A stretch of DNA of 64,000 nucleotides from Mastigias papua (Eukaryota > Cnidaria > Scyphozoa > Rhizostomeae > Mastigiidae): positions 6,786,119 through 6,850,118 of the forward strand of contig OZ025278.1 in assembly GCA_964019165.1 (NCBI GenBank), given 5' to 3'. Below, piece by piece: positions 48,752 through 59,700 of the stretch. Each line of letters starts with the position of its first letter. Position 1 is the first letter of the stretch. A model generated the notes under the pieces. That model was not told the origin of the DNA, made no database searches, and worked only from the letters and a program-made list of their open reading frames with translations. The translations under genes and the position numbers were made by a program.

Positions 48752-51366
48752 AGCACGAATATTTTGGCGCTCAATTACTACCTTTACAGCACATACTCAA
48801 CGAAATATGATACTCACATAGCTCGACACAGGCTCGACGTATGAATCAATGCCGTGCTATGGTCGCACCACTGCCGTGCAGCAAGGCAAATGCTGTCGCT
48901 CCAGAATTTTAGTTCGAACTAAATTTTTGTTTTGACTTAAACGTCGCACCGCTGCGCTGCCGTGCTAGTGGAAATTTCTTTGGCACTGCGTGACATTGGC
49001 ACGACGTATAAACCAGGCCTAAAAGCGAAAATTTTTGAGACAATGAGATCATCGAAGGGTCCCATACTTATTGTCCATTACATTCTAGGCATTCAAATTT
49101 GTAACTCCAGTAAGGCGATTGAAGATAATGACCCCCTTTTCATGACTCATTGTATAGTGGTCTTTTTGGTCAACTCGAAATTATTTCTAATTTACATGTA
49201 TGAGACCTGGACTCCATGTCATTTTGTTATCTGCTCCTTTTTTCAAATTCACATTAACTCCAGCGCCAAAGCGCTATAATACTCTTATTAAGAGACAGAC
49301 GCAGATAAATCTCGATGAGTTGGCTGCAAGAGGGCTTGCCTAGGTATTAAAATACATATACTGCGTAGAATGTTCTATTAGATTTGAATACAATTTAAAT
49401 GAGTATGAAGAAACAGTATTCTTTATTGCATATACTAAACGGCGGTAGATTTGTGATCAGTTATTGAAATACAGCAGCCTCTGCTGTATTCTTTGTATTT
49501 TTCTTAGTCTTTTTTTGTACTTAATTCTAATTAATATTGCGCGTGCGGACCAAAGCGGAGGTTCGAAGATTTGTCCTCTGTTTCTTCTTAAATTGGCATA
49601 GTTTACAGTCTATTTGTAGTTGAGCTTTAAAATTAAAAGTAGGTCATGACATTGAATGAAATATGAGCGGACGACGGACAGCAACAGCTGAATTCGTTTA
49701 CAAGAGAACGACCTGTATAAGGGTGCAAAAAGATTACAATAGGAGGATGAATAAATTCAAATATTTGTACAATTCAAGGAGAAATTTAGCAGTTGAATCA
49801 AGGGTATAAGAATGTCAAGAACAAAAATAGCATATGAGGAAGTAGTCTGAAAACCTTCAAATACTTTGACATAAATTCATGTACACCATTTATCACAAAG
49901 CCATACACGGAGTCAACCTTACTAAGGGTTGGCACTTGCCGTGGCTGTCAATTCATTCTCAATGTAATTGGGCTCACCCAGGGTTAAGCCCAAAGTTAAA
50001 CTAGGTTGTGTTTAACACGGTTTTGATTTTGAATTGTAAGCTGGGCTTAAGTCATTCCACTAATGGAGGTGGGCTCACATAATGTCGAACACGAGTTGGT
50101 TTGTGAAAGTGTAGCGGAAATTCAAGTATTGGCAAACCTAGTTTAGTTTTCTCATATCCCCACTATAGTTTAGTAAACGAAAAAACATTTGTTGTTTGTA
50201 AAATTTCTGCTTTCCACCTGTAATTTCAATTTGAACGATTTAGACAAACATTGGTTGAAGCTACTAGGGATGACATTCTTGGTATTTCATTTCATCGTAT
50301 TTCATTCTAATTTGTCTTTTCACTATTGCCTAGCCAATGTAAGCAGATTGATTTTCAGGGGACCGTGATAAAATATTTGCAAACGTATAGAACTAAATTC
50401 TAAGCGTGAAAATTAGCACACCATATTTACTGGTTAATGTAGTAAAGAACTATTAGAAAATGAAAAGACTTTACTGTGTGGAAATCTTGTGTAGGTATTG
50501 ACAGCTCTTCTTAAAATGAACAGTGTGCGTGACTGTTAGGGTGCAAGCTGCAGTTCACTCCACATTGTACTGATCATGAGCAATTTGACTTATCCACCAG
50601 GAAGAAGCCCATCTTTAAGGAAATGATCCAGAGGCTAGGGGAAAAGATTTTCATCAAGAGTATTTTAGCAAGTGAAAGAACTATAAAGCTGTCAACCTTG
50701 TTGCTTAAATTGATCTGACCTTGCTTTTTTATCTGCGCATGCGTTTATATTACACTAATCTATTTTCGCCCGACATTGTATTTACACTACAAAATCTTAT
50801 TGCGCATTCTACTGCAACTCCGTAGATTGCGACTATACCTACTGTGGGTTAATCGTTTTAGTTTAAACAGTGCTTCATAAAAGCATAGAGAACATATACA
50901 ACTGGAAAGAAGAGATACAGTGATTTTGGACTGGTTTAAGTTATTGAAACTTCAGAACTATTTAATTCCACTTTTTTTATATTAGATTCTTATTCTTAGC
51001 GATTTTGTGCGTGGTTGGTCTTCTAAATTGTCGTCAGTTGTTGTTATTCTGTTTATTTGTTGGCTATCAGGGGATACTGGCGCGTACTGAAAGGTCCATT
51101 TGTGCGCAAATTCCCTACGTTTTATGACAATGAGTTATATCATTTGAAGCTCTTGTTTTTCCTCGCTGGGCCTTCTCAATTTTTAATTTTTTCTTGTCAG
51201 ATGCCCTAGCCGAATCTTAATATAGTTTGTTATGGAGCTATTTTGATGAATGAATTCCAATTCTGTTTCAATTAACATCTTAATATTGTCGATGTGATAT
51301 GCTGTATTTATTCCTGTATACTATTGATATTATATGATTGATGTCTTACTAGTGTCGATATGTTAT

Positions 51367-51800
51367 ATCATATGATATGATTTATTATGATATGATATGA
51401 TTTGATATATATGATATGATATGATATGATATGATATGATATGATATGATATGATATGATATGATATGATATGATATGATATGATATGATATGATATGAT
51501 ATGATATGTTATGATATATGATATATGATATATGATATATGATATATGATATATGATATATGATATGATATGATATGATATGATATGATATGATATGATA
51601 TGATATGATATGATTGATATGATATGATTTGATATATTATATTATATTATACTATATTATATTATATTATATTATATTATATTATATTATATTATATGAT
51701 GTGACTGATATGATATGATATGATATGATATGATATGATATGATATGATATGATATGATATGATATGATATGATATGATATGATATGATATGATATGATT
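51367..51800. repeat. TGATA-type pentanucleotide satellite with TATTA block
   Basis: About 430 bp of gatat repeats (unit atgat/tgata) are interrupted by a seven-base variant block (atgatat, 51500-51560) and a tatta block (51632-51697). It ends about 105 bp upstream of the last coding exon. Confidence 0.95.
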
Positions 51801-51905
51801 GATTCATAGTTGAAAACTGAGACATTTTTATTATTATTGGAATGTTACTTTTCATATTCTATTTCGACCCTTATGCGTACTTCTTACTAAGCTTTTATTT
51901 TTCAG

Positions 51906-52012
51906 GTAAAAATAATGGATCTGTTAATGGAATATCATATTTTACGTGTGGAGATAACTATGGACTGTTTATAAGAGCAGAGAAATTGATCTCTATGCTA
52001 CATTCTACGTAA
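51906..52012 (+). CDS. KIF13B-like: KIF13 last exon: second half of CAP-Gly and stop
   Basis: The exon enters in phase 1 after ttttcag and ends with taa at 52010-52012. It reads GKNNGSVNGISYFTCGDNYG and LFIRAEKLISMLHST. GKN(N/D)G is the signature motif of CAP-Gly domains, here with N in place of the more usual D, and YGLFIR closes the fold. Only nine residues follow the domain, so the protein ends with CAP-Gly, as in Khc-73 and KIF13B. Confidence 0.96.
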
Positions 52013-52540
52013 GCATAATTGTAATTTCACATATCTGTTGAGCCAGAACTATGGCAGCCACACAATCATATTGCTGCTGTTAAATGCTCACATGAATTTA
52101 GATCATTGAAACTGTATTTTGTGATTCTTTTTACCATATGAAGTTAAGTGCGTTATCACATATTTTAATTGATAATGATGAATTGGTAGTTGATTTAGTT
52201 GATAGGGAAAATAATTTTCACTCCTGCTTTGTCACTTTAAATACGTTTTGGCATTGGATTTTCTTCATGTAACTCTCTTCTTGCCAGTAAAAGCAGCGTG
52301 TCAGAAACCCATCTTTTCTTTGATCTTTTAATAGCTCAGTTTACTTTTAGTTTCTAAAGTGAACGTTGTTTTCCCTAATAAATTTGTATAAGATATTGTT
52401 TTAGCATAGAAATCCAATGATGATTAAAGTATTTCGTAGAAAGTGAGCATTTTATATATTAGTTTTATTTGCCAGGGAAATGTTGAGTTTTTTCGAATAT
52501 CCTGCACTTTTCTCGCCTGGATTATTCCTAAATAAAGTCA
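52013..52540 (+). other. KIF13B-like: 3' UTR with candidate polyadenylation signals
   Basis: The sequence after the stop has AATAAA at 52377-52382 and again at 52531-52536. Either could end the transcript; a third weaker candidate lies near 52785. I cannot tell which is used. Confidence 0.5.
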
Positions 52541-54090
52541 GTGTCATTTCTACCTGCTTTTGATGGGAATAAAATGAAGGCAGGCCTCACACTCTGTCAT
52601 AAAATCATAAAACGTCATAAAAAATTGAATTTTTGAAATTTTTTCATAAAATGTCATAAAAAGTAGTCAAATATCATGAAGTGTGATAAATGTTTGCGTG
52701 AAAAAATCTTTCTCGTAGGTGGTGACTAGATAGCTTCACTGGTCCTTTGCAAAACAATGCATACCTCGACTGTAACTTTTTAAGAAATAAAGATGAAGTA
52801 TTTCAGATTAATACTCAAGTATTTGGTTGTTTTATTAAGGTGTCTTAACAATTAAATCTCTCACACAAATGGTTGAAAAGAACTCAAAGCTTTCTCTCTT
52901 TTATCACAACAATTATGTTGCCAACAATCCATGCTATTAAATATGATTTTCAACTACTGTGATGCAATACGCTAGTGTGCTGTGAGAGATGTTCAGTTGT
53001 GCCGTGGGAAAGTATCCAATGCCACTTCTTCAAAATTAGCAATTATTAATAATTTTCTGCAGATATTATGACATTGGCGAGTCACGTAATCACAACCATA
53101 TACACTGGGGAAGTGCAACATTGCTCCCCAATAATTCACTAAGGTTGCATAGAGAAGTGCTCAAAATTGCACTTTTGAGTCATTTCTGAATTGAACATTT
53201 CCCATTCTAGACTCCTGGATTGTTACAACGCATATATTTGGCTGATGAAACCAGGTTGAGGGATGAAATCGGGCTCTTTTTCTTAGCATGAAAATCAATG
53301 GTGAAAACATATACATTGTATTTTGCAAAAGGGCGATGTAAGACGTTTTTAGGGCGTTGCCTAGAAAAATTTTTTGGGGCAATGACCCCCATTTTCCAAC
53401 TCGGCACCCATAGAAAACGGTTATTTGTGCACATGCTGTTTTTATTCCATTTGTGTAAATTTGTGGCATGCAGTACTTTACAGTTGTTTATTAGGCTTCT
53501 ACATCTGTGCCTTCCCCCAATCCAATTCAGCTCTCTACTGGCCTAAATGTATATTCTCGTCGATATGGCAATTTGCCTCTCTACACAGTGTCATTGTGTA
53601 ACAGTTTTGGTTAGTGGTGTGCCGCGAGTTTTTCCCAATTTAGAAAATGTACCGTGGCTCAAAAAGAGCTGAAAAACACTGTACTAGAGAACCGTCTGCA
53701 TACATGGACACCTCCACCCTATCCTTTAGAGTACTGACCCCTCCGTCTTGATCAATAAAAATAATGGTATGAAATTACTTTTCTTTCACAACTTCCGCAG
53801 AAAATTTATCTTTTCTACGCCTTCTCAGAACATACACGCATTCTGATTTGATGATAACATTGAAGATCAGGCAAAAGAAAATACAATAGGCATCTCATCT
53901 CGTTTCCCCAACAAATGTTGCATCTGTTCTTGTCCTGTTTCTCATCGGTTTGTTTCATTTTATGGTTGATATAGTAGAGGCAAATGCCAGGAATCCGTGA
54001 CCAATTTTCCTAGACCTTGTTTTGAAAGTGTTTTCTAGATCAGAAAAAGTGTACTTAACAAAATGGGCTTGGGAGACCCTCTCAAAAATT
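52541..54090. other. intergenic region, mostly unrecognised
   Basis: Near 52598-52700 the motif cataaaa(t/c) recurs irregularly. At 53613-53683 a stretch with gtgtgccgcgag, gtaccgtggctcaaaaag and gaaaaacactg resembles the end of a hAT element. I see no gene; the short frames on both strands are not conserved. Confidence 0.5.
53613..53683. mobile_element. hAT-end-like fragment
   Basis: The phrases ggtgtgccgcgag and accgtggctcaaaaag with a closing gaaaaacactg are familiar from termini of hAT elements. Only this short piece is present, so the call is tentative. Confidence 0.3.
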
Positions 54091-54279
54091 TGAGTGTTTT
54101 TGACCAGGGGGTAATACTACCTTTAGAGCCCTGGGGACTCAGAACCAGTCCTCTAGAATATCATTTTTGACCAAAATGATGATAGCTTGCAATAAGATCT
54201 TTGTGACACCATAGATTTAACCATTTACAGACCGTGTAAAAAACTGTGCAAGCCTCTTCGTCGGACAAGCTATAGAGCT

Positions 54280-56416
54280 TTGCACTGGAATGGAGAAGGT
54301 GAGACAGGTATGGAAGTATTTTTGAGACCGTTCAATGGGATGATGGTCCATCAGGCATGTTTTGCCATAAAATTTGTAAGACAGAGTTTACAAGTGAAGG
54401 AAAAATTCAGCAAGCAAAAACTAGGAAAGAAAGACGACATAGACAGAAAGAGTCCAGTGCGAGACAAATAGCATCTTCTTCAGCAGGTGAATTCATGGAA
54501 CACTTTTCAAAAGGCACATTTTATATCGTGAAGATGCTACGATTCGAGAGCGTACCCTGGCTGTACTGCGCTGCACGCCAGACCCCTTTGCTGCAGAATT
54601 CTCTACCATAAATCTTGCTGGAAGAAATACATCTATGCCATCAAGTACCACGAGAGAAAATCTAAAGGTAGCTAATGAAGAGGCAAGTCAAGACTTCCCA
54701 AACTTTATTTTTGAAACCTTTGATGAACCAGATTACTCTGAGAGTCACATGGCCAATTATTGGCTGATTTTTTGCAAATGGTTGAGATACTAATTCCAAA
54801 ACATCCATGCTTTGAGGACTTAGAATTGGGAAGAATTTTATGGTTCCCTGCGATCAATATTGCCATGAATGCAAATTTATGACAACAATAAGTATGGAAG
54901 ATGGCCAGGGCTTATTTGCACAGACAATAGCAGGTATGTCATATTTGTCTTTGCTACTGGATCTTTGGATCGAAATGACGACGAATAAAGGTTCCAGAAT
55001 GAAAGCGGGCGGAAGAAAAGTTTTAAGAAATGAAATGAACGCACAATGCGAATTGTGTGAATGGGGTTAGAGTTGCACTTCGTGTCATGGCAAACATAGT
55101 GAAGGGAATACAATGTCACTGAAAATTCAACCTTTCCAACTAAAGAATGACGAGCATGCATTTCAACATAGATTAATGCTTGACAGAATTTATCTCCAAA
55201 CCAGTTGGCCTCTCAAACGTCACCCTCAGGGCTCTCCAGTCTGGTATGATTGCCTCAGACAGGCCGGCTTATGATTTTTTGAAACCGCACTTATTGATGG
55301 TGAATTATTAGTTACAGAGTTCTGTGAAGAACGAATGTCTTCTGCTGAGAAGTCATTTGACAAGACATTGCATAGAAACTCAGGGCACACCTTTGACAAG
55401 CCACCTTCAACGGTGAAGGAGAAAGTTTCCAATGTTCCAAAGACCGCTGCAATGGATAACAAAGCTATGGCCCAAATCATAGCCTCGTCACAAAGAAGTG
55501 ACGAGAAAATTTACCTTGTGCAATTAATGGAGCATCTTGTGACAGAAGAATGCCTCTCAATATTTAACATCCGAACGGGACACTGATCAAAATACAAAAA
55601 TCGAAGTTAGTTGAAAAACGAGAATTGGTGCCATTAAACCAAATCGACAATTACACTGCATTAGTTGATATGGGGTTTTTATGGAGACTGGCTACATTTT
55701 CGACGGAAAACCGGGAAAAGAGCGATTGAACTCACTACACTTGGAGTGATTATGCTGAAAGAGTTTTTTCCCTTGTTTTGTCAAGGCACCGATGGGCATC
55801 TGAAATAATTTACGTTGGGACATCTTATATTGGAGAAACAGGAAATGTTGTTATTTGGAAGGAAGATAAGCTACCACCTCCAAAAGAATTCAACAATTTC
55901 AAGAATCCAGCCAACAAAATACGCCTCAAGCGTTTCCTCGGAAGTGAAGTCAGTCCATTTTCAGCCTTACTTCCCAATATCAACTTTATTTACTCCTTAA
56001 GAAGAAATGCTTGAAACTGTCGACTGTTGACGAAATCCAGAACGTAAAGAATTCGAATGCCATCATATTGAAGCAGATACAATCTTGTTCTACATATATT
56101 CTCAAATAAGAAAAAAGTATGCAGTCACGCCAGTTGTAATCGATGCTGCAGACACAGATGCTCTGGTCTTGACTGTTCACGTCACAAAAAAGTAAATAGT
56201 TCCTAGGACTTGAAGAGAAAAAAGGAATTATATCACTGCTAGCAACCTTTCACGGAAAAGGTATCCAAAATTATTGTGCCTCTTCATATACATATAGGAT
56301 TTGATGTCGTATTAGGCTTCCTTGGCCATGGAAAGAAATCTGTTGCGGAAGTGAAGGTGAAACAGTAGGGGTGGATCCAGAACAAATCTTGACATTCACG
56401 CAATTTGTGAAATAAG
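54280..56416 (+). pseudogene. unnamed mobile-element protein, N-terminal and middle parts
   Basis: Several frames together give fragments of a protein I have seen repeated in marine invertebrate genomes but cannot name. From 5' to 3' they are HAFQHRLMLDRIYLQT (about 55160), YAERVFSLVLSRHRWASEII (about 55750), NFKNPANKIRLKRFLGSEV (about 55900), PVVIDAADTDALVLTVH (about 56130) and GFLGHGKKSVAEVK (about 56310). The acidic motif DAADTD may be a nuclease-type metal-binding site; that is inference. Stops and frameshifts are frequent. The reading is cut at about 56416 by a LINE insertion and a further piece lies at 58200-58490. Confidence 0.55.
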
Positions 56417-57125
56417 TACACGATCAAGATGGCAGTGTATAATCCCTGCATCGTCAACACTCTTCTGTATGCGAGTTAGGCATGGACAACATATGCAAAG
56501 CAGGAGCAGAGACTGAACAGTTTCCACATGTGCTGCCTCCGCCGCATCCTTTACATCAAATGGAGCGACAAAGTGCCAAACACAGAGGTCCTCGCACATG
56601 CTGGCCTCCCACAATGTACGCAGACAGTGAAGGTTGCGCTGGCTCAGGCATGTTAACCAGACGGAAGATGGCCGAATCCCAAAGGCATCTTGTATGGTGA
56701 GATATTTTCTGGCACAAGACTTGTTGGCCGGCCCAAGCTGCACTACAAGGATGTCTGTAAGCACAACATGAAAGCTCTGGATATCAACACTGAGAGCTGG
56801 GAATCCACGGCAGCTGATCACAGCAGGTTGCCTGGTACCCTCAAGAAGCAGTTGAAGATGGAAGAGGAGAAGATCCTGAACCAGGCAGAGGATAAGAGAG
56901 CCAGACAGAAGACGTGCATCTCGGCATCTCAGAAGACACCTGCACACACTATGGCAAAGTCTGCCGATCCCGGGTTGGTCTCATCAGTCGCAACCGAGGC
57001 TGTTCCAGCCGTGGTCCTACCACAGCAGCCAACTAGGGCGCACCACTGGCCATGGCCAACATCGACCGATGGAGGCCTACTAGCCTATTTTCGTATTGAC
57101 CACTGTCTTACGCCAAAGAAAGTAA
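56417..57125 (+). pseudogene. RTE-like LINE, 3' end, inserted into the unnamed element
   Basis: In two to three frames it reads KMAVYNPCIVNTLLYAS, AWTTYAKQEQRLNSFHMCCL, then GILYGEIFSGTRLVGRPKLH with YKDVCKHNMKALDIN. At about 56940 a decayed zinc-finger end (THYGKVCRSRVGLISRNRGC) follows. This is the C-terminal part of the endonuclease/reverse-transcriptase often annotated as craniofacial development protein 2-like. It is 5'-truncated and frameshifted. Confidence 0.75.
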
Positions 57126-58199
57126 TAATTTCGTTCCAGTAAACATCACTCGATAATGGCACCTTCACCATAAGGTAAATTGAGTTTACGTTGAGGTATA
57201 GTTAGCTTTCTGATGAATATTTGTAAGTAAATCGAATTGTCAGCTGGTGAGGGGGTTGCAGATGAATAAATCAGACAACGAGTAGACCCACTACAGTCCA
57301 AGCCTTGGGCATTCGCTGAATATCTAGAAATGTTATTATTAATTAACTTTTCACTGAGTGTTACTGACTTGCAGTCTTGGCATACATCCTTGTTGTAACA
57401 AAACGGGAGCTTGGTCTACACTTCCTACAGAAATGGACGGTTATCCAAGTGCTTACCATGCATGCCTAACTGAAATCGATGGCAACAAATGCCACAAATA
57501 CAAATAGAATAGCCACAGTGTAATTGGGCTGCTATCGTCTTTGGTATAAGTGTTTGCAGAGCCAGTCACATCCCATAGGAAGACTGCTAATAGACCTTCA
57601 TAGATTCATGCTACTTCTTCAATTTTCTATTGAACCCCGTCAGCTGAATATTTGGGAGAATTGGGCAAACTGTACTCACAAAATATCCTAGCAGAAGAGA
57701 GGGTTATCAAGACAGGTAGTATAGGGTTATCCCCCGCTCTCTTCCATATAACATCCTTTGCCTCTACCTTCGCCATATTCGCACAACTATTTTCTCCATA
57801 CACTTTCCTATAGATTTTTGACGTACTAATAGCACTATCCATTCCGAAGTTCACAGCTTTTGGGGGTACACTTTTCACGTACTATTTTTCTACGCACTCA
57901 CAGATAAGTAGATGCTAACTTTATGTGAAGGTCGCACACAATAATTGGTTCTGTGTAATTTATGCTGTTGGGAATCACCCAAATCAGACAATACTTGAGA
58001 GGAGCCCAAAACCACGTACAATAATAATTATTGCCAAAGATAAACTACAGATACTGTTACCAAGGTTACGACATGAGGTTGTTGATAGATAGTGAGGTTT
58101 TGATATGACTATTGTCAAATAAGAATGAAAGGTAGTTTTTATACACAGAGATCTTTGACAGTTAATGTGCAATTAGAAAATCTGACCTTCGCCAATGCG
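57126..58199. other. unrecognised segment between element fragments
   Basis: About 1.1 kb separates the LINE end from the continuation of the unnamed element. I see no coding or structural signal. It may be further inserted DNA. Confidence 0.4.
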
Positions 58200-58580
58200 G
58201 GTGTTGTGAATGCCTGGATCCGCCTCTGCGGTGAAATGTTCAGATGTAATGCAGCTGTTGAACAATGTCGGAAAGAGCTTACCTGTAGCACCAGTAGTAA
58301 TGGAAAATTTGGCGATATTTACAATCAGCTACGTGTATGCTGACAGAAAGAGCACAACAATGGCTGAAGCTCATGCAGCGAAGTGGAAGAAAATGAAAAA
58401 TAAGTCTACACGCAGTAGGCTCCATGATCCATCCTATACCTCCAGATCTAGATTCCCACGATTTGAAAACAAAGCTAGTTAACTGCCAAGCAAACATTCT
58501 GATGAAGTTTGACAAGCCTGATCATCCCCCTTCTGTGTCAACCATGGTTGGACTTTTGAAAATGGAAAGTATCAGCCGCT
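58200..58580 (+). pseudogene. unnamed mobile-element protein, C-terminal part
   Basis: This reads LPVAPVVMENLAIFTISYVY then ADRKSTTMAEAHAAKWKKMK with NKS, matching the C-terminal stretch of the same unnamed family (MAEARAAKWKKMKKKS in my memory of it). A short PPSVSTMVGLLKMESIS follows in another frame. It overlaps slightly in content with the end of the upstream fragment, which suggests two decayed copies or a rearrangement. Confidence 0.5.
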
Positions 58581-59700
58581 AAGATACAAGAAAGCCCAAT
58601 TGCCAGAGAGGTGACAGAAGCAGAAACAGATGATGACAGTGTATAAGATGTGAACAGTTGTTCAGATAGCGATATGTGAAGCCTTCTGAGGAGTTCTCAA
58701 GGGACTGGATACAAGGAAATAAGGAGAGAAGAAAGGAAGAGAGAGGTGGAGAAGAAAATAAGAAGTAGTAGAACAGTTGTAGGGAAAATATTGTTAGAGA
58801 TTAAGACAGGACAGTCTTCTTCGTGTAAAGAGTTGTTAATATTGTGGATAACGGAGTGGGTTCAAAAATACCAAAGTGTCGTGTGTTTTCTCGTTTGTGA
58901 TACTACGGGGATTATTCGCATGTGTATGTTGTGTCATTGTTGCATATGCCTATATAACATTCCTGCACTTGCAACTCTTTTACTTTAAGGAGCAGGTTCG
59001 ACATTGACAAGATGAGACGCTTTTCGAACACAACACAACAATAATTTTATCTCATCAACACAACATTACATTTTCTCATTCGCTATATCTATATGTATGT
59101 TCCAAGCACAATCAGATACCTTTTTATCTTCGTATCCCGGGGTTAAGACATTTACAACACGGGGGTTGCCTTATGGATTTTAAGTGATACATTGTCACAG
59201 CCCTACACCTATCAAATAGTAACCAGGGAGCTAAAGTGTCAGAAGAGGAAAGTGAGAATGACTTTGAATAGTAAAGCGAAAGAAACTTTACTGGATTATA
59301 CAGCTGATAAGTTTCAATGCTTACATCAATGCATTGATGTTACCTCTGAGCCAACCTTCGTTTTGAAACAGCACATTTGGACAGTATTTGATAATCAGTA
59401 GTATAAATTTGCAACATATGATGAGTAGAATTGACAACCAGGCGGTAGGGTACAAACCCCATCATTTGTGTCAAAAAAGTCCATTTTGAGGGTATTTTTA
59501 CTGGGGGATGATACTTAATCGATTTTGATCTGTAGGCTGGTTCATTTGATATCGATTTCGTCTCTTTTGCGACGTAAAATCAATCGTTATGGTGATTTCA
59601 TTTGAAAATTTGTTACATTTCAGACAATACCCCCTGGCCAAAAACGCTCAAATATATCAGAATGTATGGAATTTCGCAAGAACGTTCAGAATATGTCAGG
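58581..59700. other. intergenic, no recognised gene
   Basis: No gene is recognised. The motif ttttgag-gtatttttactgggggatga (about 59483) and its inverse near 59622-59655 resemble a sequence at 54087-54115; see the findings. The rest is AT-rich. Confidence 0.5.

Larger units (their letters stand above)
45064..49020. mobile_element. PIF/Harbinger transposon, about 4 kb, inactive
   Basis: Inverted ends share a perfect 23-bp core, ggtttatacgtcgtgccaat plus gtc (45071-45093, and its complement at 48992-49014), within a longer imperfect terminal repeat. The element carries remnants of both proteins typical of the superfamily: a DDE transposase fragment on the + strand (45352-45580) and a Myb/SANT-like protein on the - strand (47708-48751). 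A second inverted-repeat element (45580-47621) replaced or displaced most of the transposase. A three-base target duplication could not be confirmed. Confidence 0.82.
42415..51905 (+). other. last intron, 9.5 kb, inside the CAP-Gly domain
   Basis: This is the longest intron in the window. In order it contains two SINE family C copies (one split by a hAT-type MITE), Harbinger-related end sequences (44080-45060), a 4-kb Harbinger transposon with a nested inverted-repeat element, about 2.3 kb without recognisable content (49020-51360) and a TGATA-type satellite ending near 51800. No exon is seen. Confidence 0.75.

Noticed and set aside
56396..56947. 183-codon open frame on the minus strand
   Set aside because: It is the shadow of the LINE coding sequence on the + strand (KDVCKHNMKALDIN and neighbours). 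The minus reading resembles nothing.
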